From Actinomadura sp. J1-007 (lineage in GTDB: Bacteria > Actinomycetota > Actinomycetes > Streptosporangiales > Streptosporangiaceae): a stretch of DNA of 64,000 nt. Positions 25,905 to 34,102 of this stretch are shown here, in pieces. The position numbers were made by a program, and so were the translations under genes. The stretch spans positions 3,410,001 through 3,474,000 of the forward strand of contig NZ_WING01000001.1 in assembly GCF_009793335.1 (NCBI RefSeq), in the 5' to 3' direction. Below the pieces are notes generated by a model. It worked only from the letters and a program-made list of their open reading frames with translations, made no database searches and was not told the DNA's origin. Position 1 is the stretch's first letter; every line of letters begins with the position of its first letter.

Positions 25905-27786
25905 ATGGTGAGGAGTCCCCGCGACCGTGTCCCGTCCCCGCACGTCGCCGTCGTCGGCGCGGGCATCGGGGCATGGCGGCGGCCCTGCTGCTGTCCCGCG
26001 CCGGCGCCCGGGTGACCCTCCTTGAACGCGTCCGCGAGCCCGCCCCCGTGGGCGCCGCGATCGCGCTGTTCCCGAACGGACTGGCCGTCCTCTACGGGCT
26101 CGGCCTGCGCGAACGCCTCACCAGCCGTTCGTACGCCACGGACGCGGGCGGCCTGCGGTTCGGGACGCGCACCCGCCGCGCCGCCCTGCCCGACTTCGGC
26201 GACGGCCTCGACCACGCCCTCGGAGTCACCCGCGCCCACCTCTTCGACGTCCTCCACGAAGCCGTCCAAACCGATGAAGGGATCGACACCCTCTTCGGCC
26301 ACGAACTCGTCCACGCGACCCCGGACGGCGACTTGACCGTCCGTCCTGCTCCGGACAGCGATCTGAGGGTCCGTCCTGCTCTGGACAGCGATCTGAGGGT
26401 CCGTCCTGCTCCGGCCGGCGACCCGCCCCTCCGGCCCGCCACGGACGGCGAGACCGTCCGTCCCGCCCCGGGCGGTGACCTGACCGTCCGCCCGGCCCTG
26501 GGCGGCTACTCAACCGTCCATCCGGCCCCGGGCGGCGATCGGACGGTCCGCCCCGTCCCGGGCGGTGATCCGACCGCCGGCCCCGCCCCAGGCGGCGATC
26601 TCGCAGGCCCTCCCGCTCCAGACGACGACCCGACCGTCCGTCCGGCCCCGGGCGGTGTCTCGACCGTCCGCCCCGCCCCGGGCGACGATCCGACCGCGTG
26701 CCCCGCCCCCGACGGCAGTCGGACCGTCCGCCCCGCCCCGGGCGGCGATCGGACCGCCGACCCCGCCCCAGGCGGCGATCTCGCAGTCCCTCCCGCTCCG
26801 GACGGCGACCCGACCGTCCGCCCGGCCCTGGACACCGACTCGACCGTCCGCCCGGCCCTGGGCGGTGACTCGACCGTCCACCCCGCCCCGGGTGGCGACC
26901 CGACCGCCGGCCCCGCCTCAGCCCCAGCCCCAGCGCCAGCCCCCGCCCCCGCCCCAGCCCCAGCCCCAGGCGTAAGCGGCGGGGGGCGGGAGTTGGCGCG
27001 TGTTGACCTGGTGGTGGGCGCGGACGGGATCGGGTCGGTCGTTCGGTCGTGCGGTGGGTTTGGGGCGCGGCGGGTCAGGACGCCGGGGTTGACCGTTCGG
27101 GCGCTTGTGGAGGGGAGCCGTTCCCCGCGGACGTTGGCGAGTTCTGGAGCGAGCACGGCATCGCGATGGGCGCGCCGATGGGCGGCGGCGTCTCCTACCT
27201 GGCGATATCCGCCTCGCGGGGCGCGGCGTGGGACGCCATGGCCCGGGGCGACCTGCCCGCGCTACGCCGGCTGGCGGCGTCGATGATCCCCGGCGGCGAC
27301 ACCGCCCTGGCCGGCGTGGGCTCGTTCGACGAGCTGATCGTGACGCCGATCGAGACCGTGAGCTGCCGCCGCTGGGTGGACGGGCGTCTCGTCCTGCTCG
27401 GCGACGCCGCGCACGCGATGGCCCCGCACCTGGCGCAAGGGGCCAACAGCGCCCTCCTCGACGCGTACGTCCTCGCCCAGGAACTCGCCCGTGCCCTGGA
27501 CGGCGGCGGCCGTACGGGCGACGCGTGCGCCCAGGCCGCGCGGGCGTACGAGAAGCGCCGCCGTCGCACGGCGAACGCGCTGCGGTGGCTGTCGGAGGCG
27601 TACCGCGTCGCCAGCGAGAGCGCGACCGTTCCCGGCGTGCGCCACGTGCGCGACACGTTCATGGCGGCCGCCGGGGGCTCTCCCGCTGTGACGCGCCGCT
27701 ATCTGCGGCTGGTGCAGCAGGAGGACCCGGCGGAGGTGCAGCGGAGGGTCAGGGGCTTGGCGGCCGCCCGGCCCGGCCGTCGGTGA
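25905..27786 (+). pseudogene. FAD-dependent monooxygenase, two frameshifts and an internal minisatellite
   Basis: Three frames together give a PHBH-type flavin monooxygenase: the N-terminal 'HVAVVGAGIG' joins 'GMAAALLLSRAGARVTLLER' after a missing base in the G run 25968-25971; 'LARVDLVVGADGIGSVVR' follows; a second missing base near 27112-27115 leads to 'FPADVGEFWSEHG', then the FAD motif 'GRLVLLGDAAHAMAPHLAQG' and the C-terminus at 27786. Between the second and third blocks, where relatives have a short loop, lie 20 units of a 30-bp repeat plus an Ala-Pro run (26324-26970). The gene is either disrupted or misread at two homopolymers. Divergent from a MerR regulator. Confidence 0.75.
26324..26920 (+). 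repeat. 30-bp minisatellite, 20 units
   Basis: Twenty units of the pattern GGCGGCGATCCGACCGTCCG plus CCCCGCCCCG run head to tail, coding 'GGDPTVRPAP'-like decapeptides. One unit (the fifth) is 27 bases. Every change of length is a multiple of three, so the frame stays open. A (GCC/CCA)n Ala-Pro stretch continues to about 26970. Confidence 0.9.
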
Positions 27787-27811
27787 CGGTGCTCCGGTCC
27801 GGGCGGCCCGC

Positions 27812-27958
27812 CTAGGTGACCCGCCGCAGCGTCTTGGTCTTGCGTGGACGGCGCTTGCGGTCGTCGTCCGGCGCGGCGTCGGCGGCGTCGGCGGCGAGCA
27901 ACTGCTTGAGCGAGCGCGGGACGATCTCTTCGGTCTTGTCGGCGAACGGAGAACGCAT
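27812..27958 (-). CDS. small basic-tailed protein
   Basis: This 48-aa product begins at ATG 27958, with GAGGAG at about eight bases upstream. The N-terminal half is mildly acidic ('FADKTEEIVPRSLKQLL'), followed by an Ala/Asp stretch and a Lys/Arg-rich tail. It follows the 90-aa gene by 26 bases on the same strand, so the two form an operon. I know no family for it, and the short length limits confidence. Confidence 0.5.
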   Translation of the reverse strand: MRSPFADKTEEIVPRSLKQLLAADAADAAPDDDRKRRPRKTKTLRRVT

Positions 27959-27984
27959 CGGACATCTCCTCTTCGGACGGACCT

Positions 27985-28257
27985 TCAGGCGGCGGCCACG
28001 CACCCCGGGAACGTGCGGGTCACCGTGTGCAACGCCCAGCGCATCCGGGCGGCGTACTCGTCGGGATGGTCGCCCGCCTCCTGCGCGACGGACGCCGTGC
28101 AGGACGCCCGGTCGCCGCCGCACGCGCACAGACGCTCGTCTATCGCGGTACGGACCTGTTCGGGGGACGGGTCCGCCGAGGCCTGCAACCCGGACGTGAA
28201 GAGGACCTGGGCCAGGTCTGACGTTGTCATCGAGGTGAGGCTCAGCGTTTTCGACAT
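27985..28257 (-). CDS. small conserved-looking protein with Cys-rich centre
   Basis: This 90-aa protein starts at ATG 28257, preceded by GGAAGAAGG. It is helical, with the central segment 'SPEQVRTAIDERLCACGGDR' and a second Cys pair nearby, then 'YAARMRWALHTVTRTF'. Similar small proteins ('SDLAQ.LF.S.LQ' start, 'ARMRWA' end) are, to my memory, common in actinobacteria and have no known function. It leads a two-gene operon. Confidence 0.65.
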   Translation of the reverse strand: MSKTLSLTSMTTSDLAQVLFTSGLQASADPSPEQVRTAIDERLCACGGDRASCTASVAQEAGDHPDEYAARMRWALHTVTRTFPGCVAAA

Positions 28258-28405
28258 CGTGTGCCTTCTTCCTGCGGAGGGGCTCCCATCCCCTGTTGCT
28301 GACTACGACTCTGACGACCGGACGAATTCATCGCCATCGGGGAAAACCCCCACCCCTGGTGGGGAAGGCCCCCATACAACCCGTAGGTGTGGCTCCACCC
28401 GGAGC

Positions 28406-28726
28406 CTACGAGGCGGGCGAGAAGCCCGGTTCCCCGCGTCCGATCGGCTTCAGTTCGATCATCTGGGCGCTCTCGACCAGCGCCTTCGCCGCCGCGGCGG
28501 CCTCACTCCCGCGCACCCGGGCCGATGGGGCGTCCAGGTCCGACCGGCTTCGCCACATTCCCGTCACCCAGAGGGCATCCGGACGGTCCGCCGGCCGTTC
28601 GACGAGGTCCTGCTCGCCCCGAGAGTCGCCCCGCGGCCCTTCAGCCGCCTCGGGCAACACCTCTGCGGGCTCGCCCCCTCGTCCCTCATGCGCGGTCATC
28701 CTCCCGTATCGCGTCACACTACCCAT
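28406..28726 (-). CDS. hypothetical protein
   Basis: This is a 106-aa product. The first half is Glu/Gly/Arg-rich and the second half contains 'LWVTGMWRSRSDLDAPSAR' and an Ala-rich helix 'EAAAAAKALVESAQMIELK'. The C-terminal half has codon use like the neighbouring genes, which suggests it is real. A GGGAGG touches an internal ATG (28699), so the start is uncertain. It lies downstream of the LysR gene on the same strand. Confidence 0.45.
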   Translation of the reverse strand: MGSVTRYGRMTAHEGRGGEPAEVLPEAAEGPRGDSRGEQDLVERPADRPDALWVTGMWRSRSDLDAPSARVRGSEAAAAAKALVESAQMIELKPIGRGEPGFSPAS

Positions 28727-28843
28727 CGACTCAATCTACGTACCCCCTCTGACAGAACGAACCGGTCTCGTGCCCCTCACCCAGCAGGCAAAACGCGTCG
28801 CATGGAGCCGTTCCGCGACCCCCGTCGCAGCCCCCGCGCTCCT

Positions 28844-29817
28844 TCAGTCAAGCCCTTCCGGCGGCCGTTCCCAACCCCTAAACCGCCCCCCGCCACCCCA
28901 CATCCGCGGGCGCGTGCGCGCTTCGGCGGCGGCGAGCAGAGCGTCGCGGTACGCGCGCACGGCCGGATGCCGACCGCTTCCCCGTCGTACGGCCGTGAAC
29001 AAGCGCCGAACCCCCTGCTCCTCCGGCAAAGGCCGCAGCGCGACGGACGCCGTACGCCCGTCCCAGACCAGATCGGGCAGAAAGGCCGCGGCATGCCCCT
29101 CCTCAACGAGCCGCAGGTGGAGCAACAGGTCCGTGGACTCGAAACGTACGTCCGGCTCGAATCCGGCCCGGCGGCACAGGGTCGTCGCCCAGCGCCGCGA
29201 CGCCGTACCCGCCGGTTCCATGACCCACGGGTGGTCGGCGAGCCGTTCCAGCGAAGCGCCCGGTCCGTCCAGGCGCCGGAGCGCGGACCGCGGCACGGCG
29301 AGACGCAGCTCGTCCCGGCACAGCTCCGCCTGCTCGATCTCCGCCGGACGGGCCGCGGGGTCGTCCGGATACTCCTCGGCGATGACCAGGTCGAAATCGC
29401 GCGCCACCAGGGCCGGAAGCGCGGTCTCGGGCTCCGTCTGCGTGATTTCGACGCGCAGCCCCGGATGCGCTTCCCTCAAGCGCGTCAGCGTCGCCGGGAC
29501 CAGCGCCAGCGCCGCCGTCTGGAACGCCGCGACGCGCAGTACCCCGCTGATGCCCTCCAGCGACGCCGCGAGATCGGCCTCGGCCCGTTCGAGCCGTTCC
29601 AGAACGGCCTCGGTGTGCGCGACGAGGATCTCCGCCTGGGCCGTGAGCCGCACCCGCCGCCCGACCGGCTCCAGCAGCGGAACCCCGCCTCCTGTTCGAG
29701 CACGGAGAGCTGCTGGGAGATCGACGAGGGACTGTACGAGAGCGCCGCGGCCACCGCCGCGAGCGTCCCGCGATGCTTCAGCTCCCGCAGGAGCCGCAGC
29801 CGATGCAGGTCGAGCAC
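28844..29817 (-). CDS. LysR-family transcriptional regulator (one frameshift)
   Basis: The GTG start at 29817 follows a G-rich ribosome-binding site. The N-terminal winged helix reads 'LDLHRLRLLRELKHRGTLAA' and 'VAAALSYSPSSISQQLSVLE'. The frame breaks at the C4 run 29683-29686 (one missing base) and resumes as 'VPLLEPVGRRVRLTAQAEIL', followed by a periplasmic-binding-like effector domain ('GVLRVAAFQTAALALVPATL'). With the base restored it is a ~324-aa LysR protein. It is divergent from the DpaL-like gene by 86 bases, the classical LysR-target arrangement. Confidence 0.85.
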
Positions 29818-29903
29818 GACACCCCCCCGTTCGGATTTCCTAACGACTATCCCTCGAAAACATTCGCTGGACCCACCGATCGCCCCTACGGCACCGTGAA
29901 CCC

Positions 29904-30992
29904 ATGCCACGCCTCAAGGACTCGCCCCCGCGGACCCCCACCTGGTACGCACGCCCAGAGGCCCGAACGTGGCGCTGCCCTCCCGCGCCGACCGACGTGG
30001 CCGCGTTCCACCGGTCCCTCCCCGGCTACGCCCCGACCCCCCTCCTCGAAACACCCGCACTAGCCTCCGAACTCGGCGTGGCCCACGTCTTCGTCAAGGA
30101 CGAGTCGTCCCGCCTCGGCCTCCCCGCGTTCAAGATCCTTGGCGCGTCCTGGGGCGTCTACCGGGCCCTCTGCCGGCACCACGACGTGCCCCCCGACGGC
30201 GACCTCGCCCGCCTGACGGACCTTCCACCCGTACGCCTGATCACCGCGACCGACGGCAACCACGGCCGCGCCGTCGCCGCCATGGCACGCCGCCTCGGCC
30301 TCGACTCCCTGATCTACGTCCCGAACGGTGTCCACCCCGAAGCCCGCGCCGCCATCGAGGCCGAAGGCGCAACCCTGGTCACCCTAAACACCACCTACGA
30401 CAAAGCAGTCCGCCACGCCGCCTCGACAGCGGGCCCGTCCGACCTCCTCGTCCAGGACACGGCCTGGCCGGGCTACGAGGACGTTCCCCGCTGGATCGTC
30501 GAGGGCTACAGCACCCTCTTCGCCGAGATCGACGCCCAACTCGGCACCGCCGCGTCCCTGATCGCTGTCCCCGTCGGTGTCGGTTCCCTGGCCCAGGCGG
30601 CAGTGACCCATTACCGCAGCGGGCCGTTCGCCCCCACCCTGCTCTCCGTCGAACCCCGCTCAGCGGCCTGCGTCCTCACGGCCCTCCACAACGACCACCC
30701 CACCACCATTCCGACCGGCGCCACGATCATGGCGGGCCTCAACTGCGCCACCCCGTCCAGCATCGCCTGGCCCTACCTGCGCAACGGCCTGGACGCCGCA
30801 GTCGCGATCACCGACGCCGACGCCGTCCGCGCCGCCCACGACCTCGCCGCGCTGGGCGTCCCCGCAGGCCCCTGCGGCGCCGCCTCCCTGGCAGGCGTAC
30901 GCGCCGCCCTCCAGAACGGCCTGTCCCTCCCTTTGTCCAGCACCCTGATCCTGCTCAGCACCGAAGGAACAACCGCCAACCCCTCCGCCTGA
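29904..30992 (+). CDS. PLP-dependent enzyme of the diaminopropionate ammonia-lyase type
   Basis: This 362-aa fold-type II PLP enzyme has the PLP-binding Lys77 in 'LGLPAFKILGASWG', preceded by 'VFVKDESSR'. 'ATDGNHGRAVAAMARRLGL' is the substrate/asparagine loop, and 'VPVGVGSLAQA' the phosphate-binding glycine loop. 'FHRSLPGYAPTPL' near residue 36 is typical of DpaL, which converts 2,3-diaminopropionate to pyruvate and ammonia. A related threonine dehydratase-like role cannot be excluded. The LysR gene is divergent. Confidence 0.8.
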   Translation: MPRLKDSPPRTPTWYARPEARTWRCPPAPTDVAAFHRSLPGYAPTPLLETPALASELGVAHVFVKDESSRLGLPAFKILGASWGVYRALCRHHDVPPDGDLARLTDLPPVRLITATDGNHGRAVAAMARRLGLDSLIYVPNGVHPEARAAIEAEGATLVTLNTTYDKAVRHAASTAGPSDLLVQDTAWPGYEDVPRWIVEGYSTLFAEIDAQLGTAASLIAVPVGVGSLAQAAVTHYRSGPFAPTLLSVEPRSAACVLTALHNDHPTTIPTGATIMAGLNCATPSSIAWPYLRNGLDAAVAITDADAVRAAHDLAALGVPAGPCGAASLAGVRAALQNGLSLPLSSTLILLSTEGTTANPSA

Positions 30993-31019
30993 AGCACCTC
31001 GCCGCAGCGAACCCCCGCC

Positions 31020-31304
31020 TCAACCGGCCTGCGCCGACCGCCGAACCGACTTCGCCACGACGTACTGCGGGCTCTTCCGCAGCCCCAGCGCCACCAGCAC
31101 CCGCCCAACGGCCGGCCACCGCTGCTCCACCGCCCGCGCCGCCGCGTAGTACACCGCGATCACCAGCGCGACCGCGACCGTCGTGGCCATGGCACTGGTG
31201 TCCTTGTCGAGAACGATCCCGAGCTCCCGCGCGAGCCAGGTCAGCGCCGTCCCAACGGCGACGGGCACCCACGTGCGGATGATCGAGACGACGTAATCGT
31301 CCAT
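31020..31304 (-). CDS. small two-helix membrane protein
   Basis: This is a 94-aa protein with two hydrophobic helices (about 5-24 'VVSIIRTWVPVAVGTALTWL' and 39-56 'MATTVAVALVIAVYYAAA') and a basic C-terminus. Size and topology resemble phage holins and similar proteins of streptomycete phages. It may be a prophage trace at the left end of the accessory region, but there is no lysin beside it. It ends 27 bases after the convergent DpaL-like stop. Confidence 0.65.
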   Translation of the reverse strand: MDDYVVSIIRTWVPVAVGTALTWLARELGIVLDKDTSAMATTVAVALVIAVYYAAARAVEQRWPAVGRVLVALGLRKSPQYVVAKSVRRSAQAG

Positions 31305-31489
31305 GGCGCTCTCCTCTGCTCACCGTAGGGGCGACTCCGCCCCCCACCCAGCCTGACCCCCAAAACCCCCCTTGTCCCCGAACAGCCCCCAACCGGTCTC
31401 AATCCCTCACCCCCCGGCCACCTCCCACCCCCACCCAGTGCATTCCCGACCACCCGCGAACCGCCCGGACCCGGGCATAACCTCCCTCC

Positions 31490-32671
31490 ATGGACCTCTC
31501 GCCCATTACACGCGAAGCCGTGCTGGAGACGATCGCCAAGTGCGACCGCCTGGGGCGGGACCGCTTCCTCAAGAAGTACGGCTACGACCCCGCGCGTCGC
31601 TACTTCCTGCACCACAACGACGTCCATTACGACTCCAAAGCCATCGTGGGCGTGGCCTACCGTTCCGTAGCGGGCCGCCCACTGAACGCCAACGAATTCT
31701 CCGGCGGCCTCCAAACCGTCGTACGACTCCTCACCCGCCTGGACTTCAAGGTGGCCGCCAAGGCCCCTCCTCCATCCCTTCAACAACTCAAGGACCAGTT
31801 GAAGGGCCTACGCGTCGCCAGCACCGCAAACGGACCTGCCAGACACCAGCCGATCACCCTCCTCTGGGCGCTAGGCCGCGCCGCTCACCGCGCCCCGCGC
31901 CTAGTCCCCTGGAACTCAGCTCACCTAGAACTTCGCGGCCTCCTACGCGCATACGGCCAGCCGAGTTCAAGGCCCCATCCAGAGTTCCCAATCCTCGCCC
32001 TGGCCCGCACCGACCTATGGGAACTCCACGGCCCCGACGGAGCCGCTCCACCCGCCCATGGAGAGCCCCTCGGCTGGCTAGAACAGCACAACCCATCCAG
32101 CGGCCTATCCACCTGGGCGTACGAACTAACAGCCTCCACCGAAGAAGCACGCACCGAAGCCATAGCAGAACTCGCCCAACGCTTCTTCAACGGCGAAATC
32201 CCCCAAGCCCTACTCAAAGAAGTAGGTCTTGACCCCCCAAAAGCAAACCCTCACACCCACCCCCAAGACTTCGAGACCTACCAGCGCCTCTGCCACAGCG
32301 TCGAGGCCGCCGAAGCCCGCGGCGACCACGACCGCACCACCCGTACGACCAACGAACGACCCGTACGCTCCACAACCGCGGTAAAAGCCGTACTCCCCCG
32401 CAGCCGAGGCTGTTGCGAGAACCCCTTGTGCACCGGCCAACCCGCCGACGTAACAGACCACGGCGAGCCGATCCTGGAAGTCGACCACCTCGAAAACCGC
32501 GCGAACTGGGGCCGCGACCACCCCAGCCAAATGATCGCCCTATGCCCCAACTGCCACGCCACCAAAACCCGCGGCCAAACCCGCGCCCACCTCCGCAACC
32601 TCCTCCTCACCGAAGCCCACTCCCGCCACACCACCTGGACCCAGCAAGCCCACACCAAATCCAAAATCTAA
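31490..32671 (+). CDS. ScoMcrA-like HNH endonuclease with DNA sulfur-binding domain
   Basis: This is a 393-aa protein with three parts. Residues ~1-85 match the ScoMcrA-type N-terminal head ('YGYDPARRYFLHHNDVHYDS', 'KAIVGVAYR'). Residues ~118-248 match the DNA sulfur-binding domain ('RHQPITLLWALGRA', 'EFPILALARTDLWEL', 'IPQALLKEVGL'). Residues ~305-375 are an HNH nuclease with Cys309/Cys314, 'EVDHLENRANWG' and 'CPNCHATKTRG'. There is no SRA domain, unlike ScoMcrA. It should cut phosphorothioated DNA as a type IV restriction enzyme. No dnd genes are near. Confidence 0.85.
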   Translation: MDLSPITREAVLETIAKCDRLGRDRFLKKYGYDPARRYFLHHNDVHYDSKAIVGVAYRSVAGRPLNANEFSGGLQTVVRLLTRLDFKVAAKAPPPSLQQLKDQLKGLRVASTANGPARHQPITLLWALGRAAHRAPRLVPWNSAHLELRGLLRAYGQPSSRPHPEFPILALARTDLWELHGPDGAAPPAHGEPLGWLEQHNPSSGLSTWAYELTASTEEARTEAIAELAQRFFNGEIPQALLKEVGLDPPKANPHTHPQDFETYQRLCHSVEAAEARGDHDRTTRTTNERPVRSTTAVKAVLPRSRGCCENPLCTGQPADVTDHGEPILEVDHLENRANWGRDHPSQMIALCPNCHATKTRGQTRAHLRNLLLTEAHSRHTTWTQQAHTKSKI

Positions 32672-33306
32672 AGCGCCCTGCGGCAACATCACGTCCCGTG
32701 CCCTGTCCGGTCAGACAGTCTGATCACGAAGCCTCTGACTTGCAAAACTCCACCGACTTCCCACCGCAATTACCGTCGAGTCGCCCCTTATGCTGCCGCC
32801 CTCCCTCTTCTTCGCCCTCCGCCAAGTCACCACCAAGCCCCGCACCAGCACGGAGCGGCTCCAGACCCCGACGACCTAGGGATGTCCCAACCGAACGACA
32901 AAGGCCGCAGCTACCGTCACGCCACCCTCAGCGCCTACACCGCTGGCAAGCGCCGCTGCCCCACTGCAAGACAGCCTTTGCGCTCTACCGAGCTGAACGC
33001 CGGGCCAAGGGCAAGGACAACCCCCGATCCTCCGGCACCCGCGAGACGGACGGCGACATCCCCAGCGACTGCTTCCGCCGCAAGATCTGGATTTCCGCCC
33101 TGGCTGTCGCTGAGCTCGACTTCAAACCCGCAATTGCCCTCACAGCCCTCGCAATCGTGCCAGCGGATAGCCCGCATCACCAGCAACGATCGTCACATTA
33201 CGTCTCATTGGCAACTTAGTTGCGCAGTGTGTCAAAGTGCATTTACTGCACGGCCTCCGGTGCCTACGCTGCCTCCGTCTGGCAGGATCGGCGGGGAGAC
33301 GAAAAT
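32672..33306. other. 635-base region between two accessory genes
   Basis: No complete gene is supported. The central part (32880-33140) is a decayed integrase; the flanks (32672-32880 and 33140-33306) show no gene. Base composition is AT-richer than the core, especially after 33100. Confidence 0.5.
32880..33140 (+). pseudogene. tyrosine recombinase (integrase) remnant
   Basis: Two frames joined by one missing base in the C run 32959-32962 give 'RSYRHATLSAYTAGKRRCPH' and then 'CKTAFALYRAERRAKGKDNP', the zinc-knuckle-like block of actinobacterial integrative-element integrases. It is followed by 'DIPSDCFRRKIWISA' and 'LAVAELDFKP', the segment just before the catalytic HxLRH box. Beyond 'DFKP' similarity stops: no HDLRHA box or catalytic Tyr follows. 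It is a fragment of an integrase, evidence of a past mobile element. Confidence 0.78.
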
Positions 33307-33783
33307 ATGGCGCGACGACAGACCCAATCCCAGAAGCGGCGAAACACCGTTCTGATCTGGTGGGGCGCGGTCATCTTGTTGGCAGTATTCGCGTGGCAGT
33401 CGGGTTCTCCGGAACTCTGGATCCTGCCGATCTTGACACTCGCCTACTATGAACTGTGCGCAGTTCCCACGCTCTGCGGTGTGGAAACGAGCAAGGGGTG
33501 GCCCTGCAAGAATCCAGCAAACGGGCGTCTGATCGCGTGCAAGCGCGAGTCCTCACATGCGGTTTACAAGAACGATGCACTGCTTCGGATGCTGGGTTTC
33601 CGGCGCCCTCCTCGGCAATTCAGCGCACCGGCGCCACGCCCAGGGCAACAGCCGGCCCCGCCTGCTTCGGCACCTGAAACCGAACCGGCCACCATCGATT
33701 CGAAACAGACCCTCATCACATTTCTCACGATCATCGCTACGATCGCCGGGGTGATCCAGACAGTCCTGGCAGCCATGTCCTAG
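33307..33783 (+). CDS. Cys-rich membrane protein in the accessory region
   Basis: This 158-aa protein starts at ATG 33307, after GGGGAG. It has three hydrophobic segments (about 15-31 'NTVLIWWGAVILLAVFAW', 36-50 and 138-156 'ITFLTIIATIAGVIQTVLAA'). Between them is a zinc-ribbon-like stretch with Cys residues and one His ('LCGVETSKGWPCKN', 'LIACKRESSHAV'), then a Pro-rich linker. Base composition is lower in GC than the core. It is convergent with the methylase operon. I do not recognise the family. Confidence 0.72.
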   Translation: MARRQTQSQKRRNTVLIWWGAVILLAVFAWQSGSPELWILPILTLAYYELCAVPTLCGVETSKGWPCKNPANGRLIACKRESSHAVYKNDALLRMLGFRRPPRQFSAPAPRPGQQPAPPASAPETEPATIDSKQTLITFLTIIATIAGVIQTVLAAMS

Positions 33784-33841
33784 CGTGATCCACAGCCTCC
33801 CTGGCAGCGCCACCGACCAAAACAACATCGGCTCATGCCGC

Positions 33842-34102
33842 TTAGCGGCGTTGCCGCAGTTGCTGGACGACCGGGACCACGGCCAGGCACAGCAGCGCGG
33901 CGCCTCCGAATGCCGCGCCTGCCGAGAGGACGGCATCGGTGGCCGGACTGCCGTCGAGTGCCTTGAGGAAGCCGACGCACACCGCGATGAGAGCAGAGAA
34001 CAGCACCATGACCAGGAGCCAAGGGATCCAGGCGCTGTTCGGCGGCTCAGGTCTCGACGGGAGCGGAGTCGTCGATGCGGACGGTTGGTGTGGGGTGTTC
34101 AC
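33842..34102 (-). CDS. two-helix membrane protein coupled to DNA methylase
   Basis: This 86-aa protein starts at GTG 34102, overlapping the methylase stop as GTGA, so the two are translationally coupled. A Pro/Ser-rich N-terminus (1-24) is followed by two helices (about 25-45 'WIPWLLVMVLFSALIAVCVG' and 58-78 'VLSAGAAFGGAALLCLAVVP') and a short basic tail. The coupling suggests a functional link to the methylase, perhaps as a membrane effector; this is inference. Confidence 0.7.
   Translation of the reverse strand: MNTPHQPSASTTPLPSRPEPPNSAWIPWLLVMVLFSALIAVCVGFLKALDGSPATDAVLSAGAAFGGAALLCLAVVPVVQQLRQRR

Noticed and set aside
31020..31304. Prophage assignment based on the holin-like membrane protein
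   Set aside because: There is no lysin, tail or capsid gene nearby, so a single two-helix protein is not enough.
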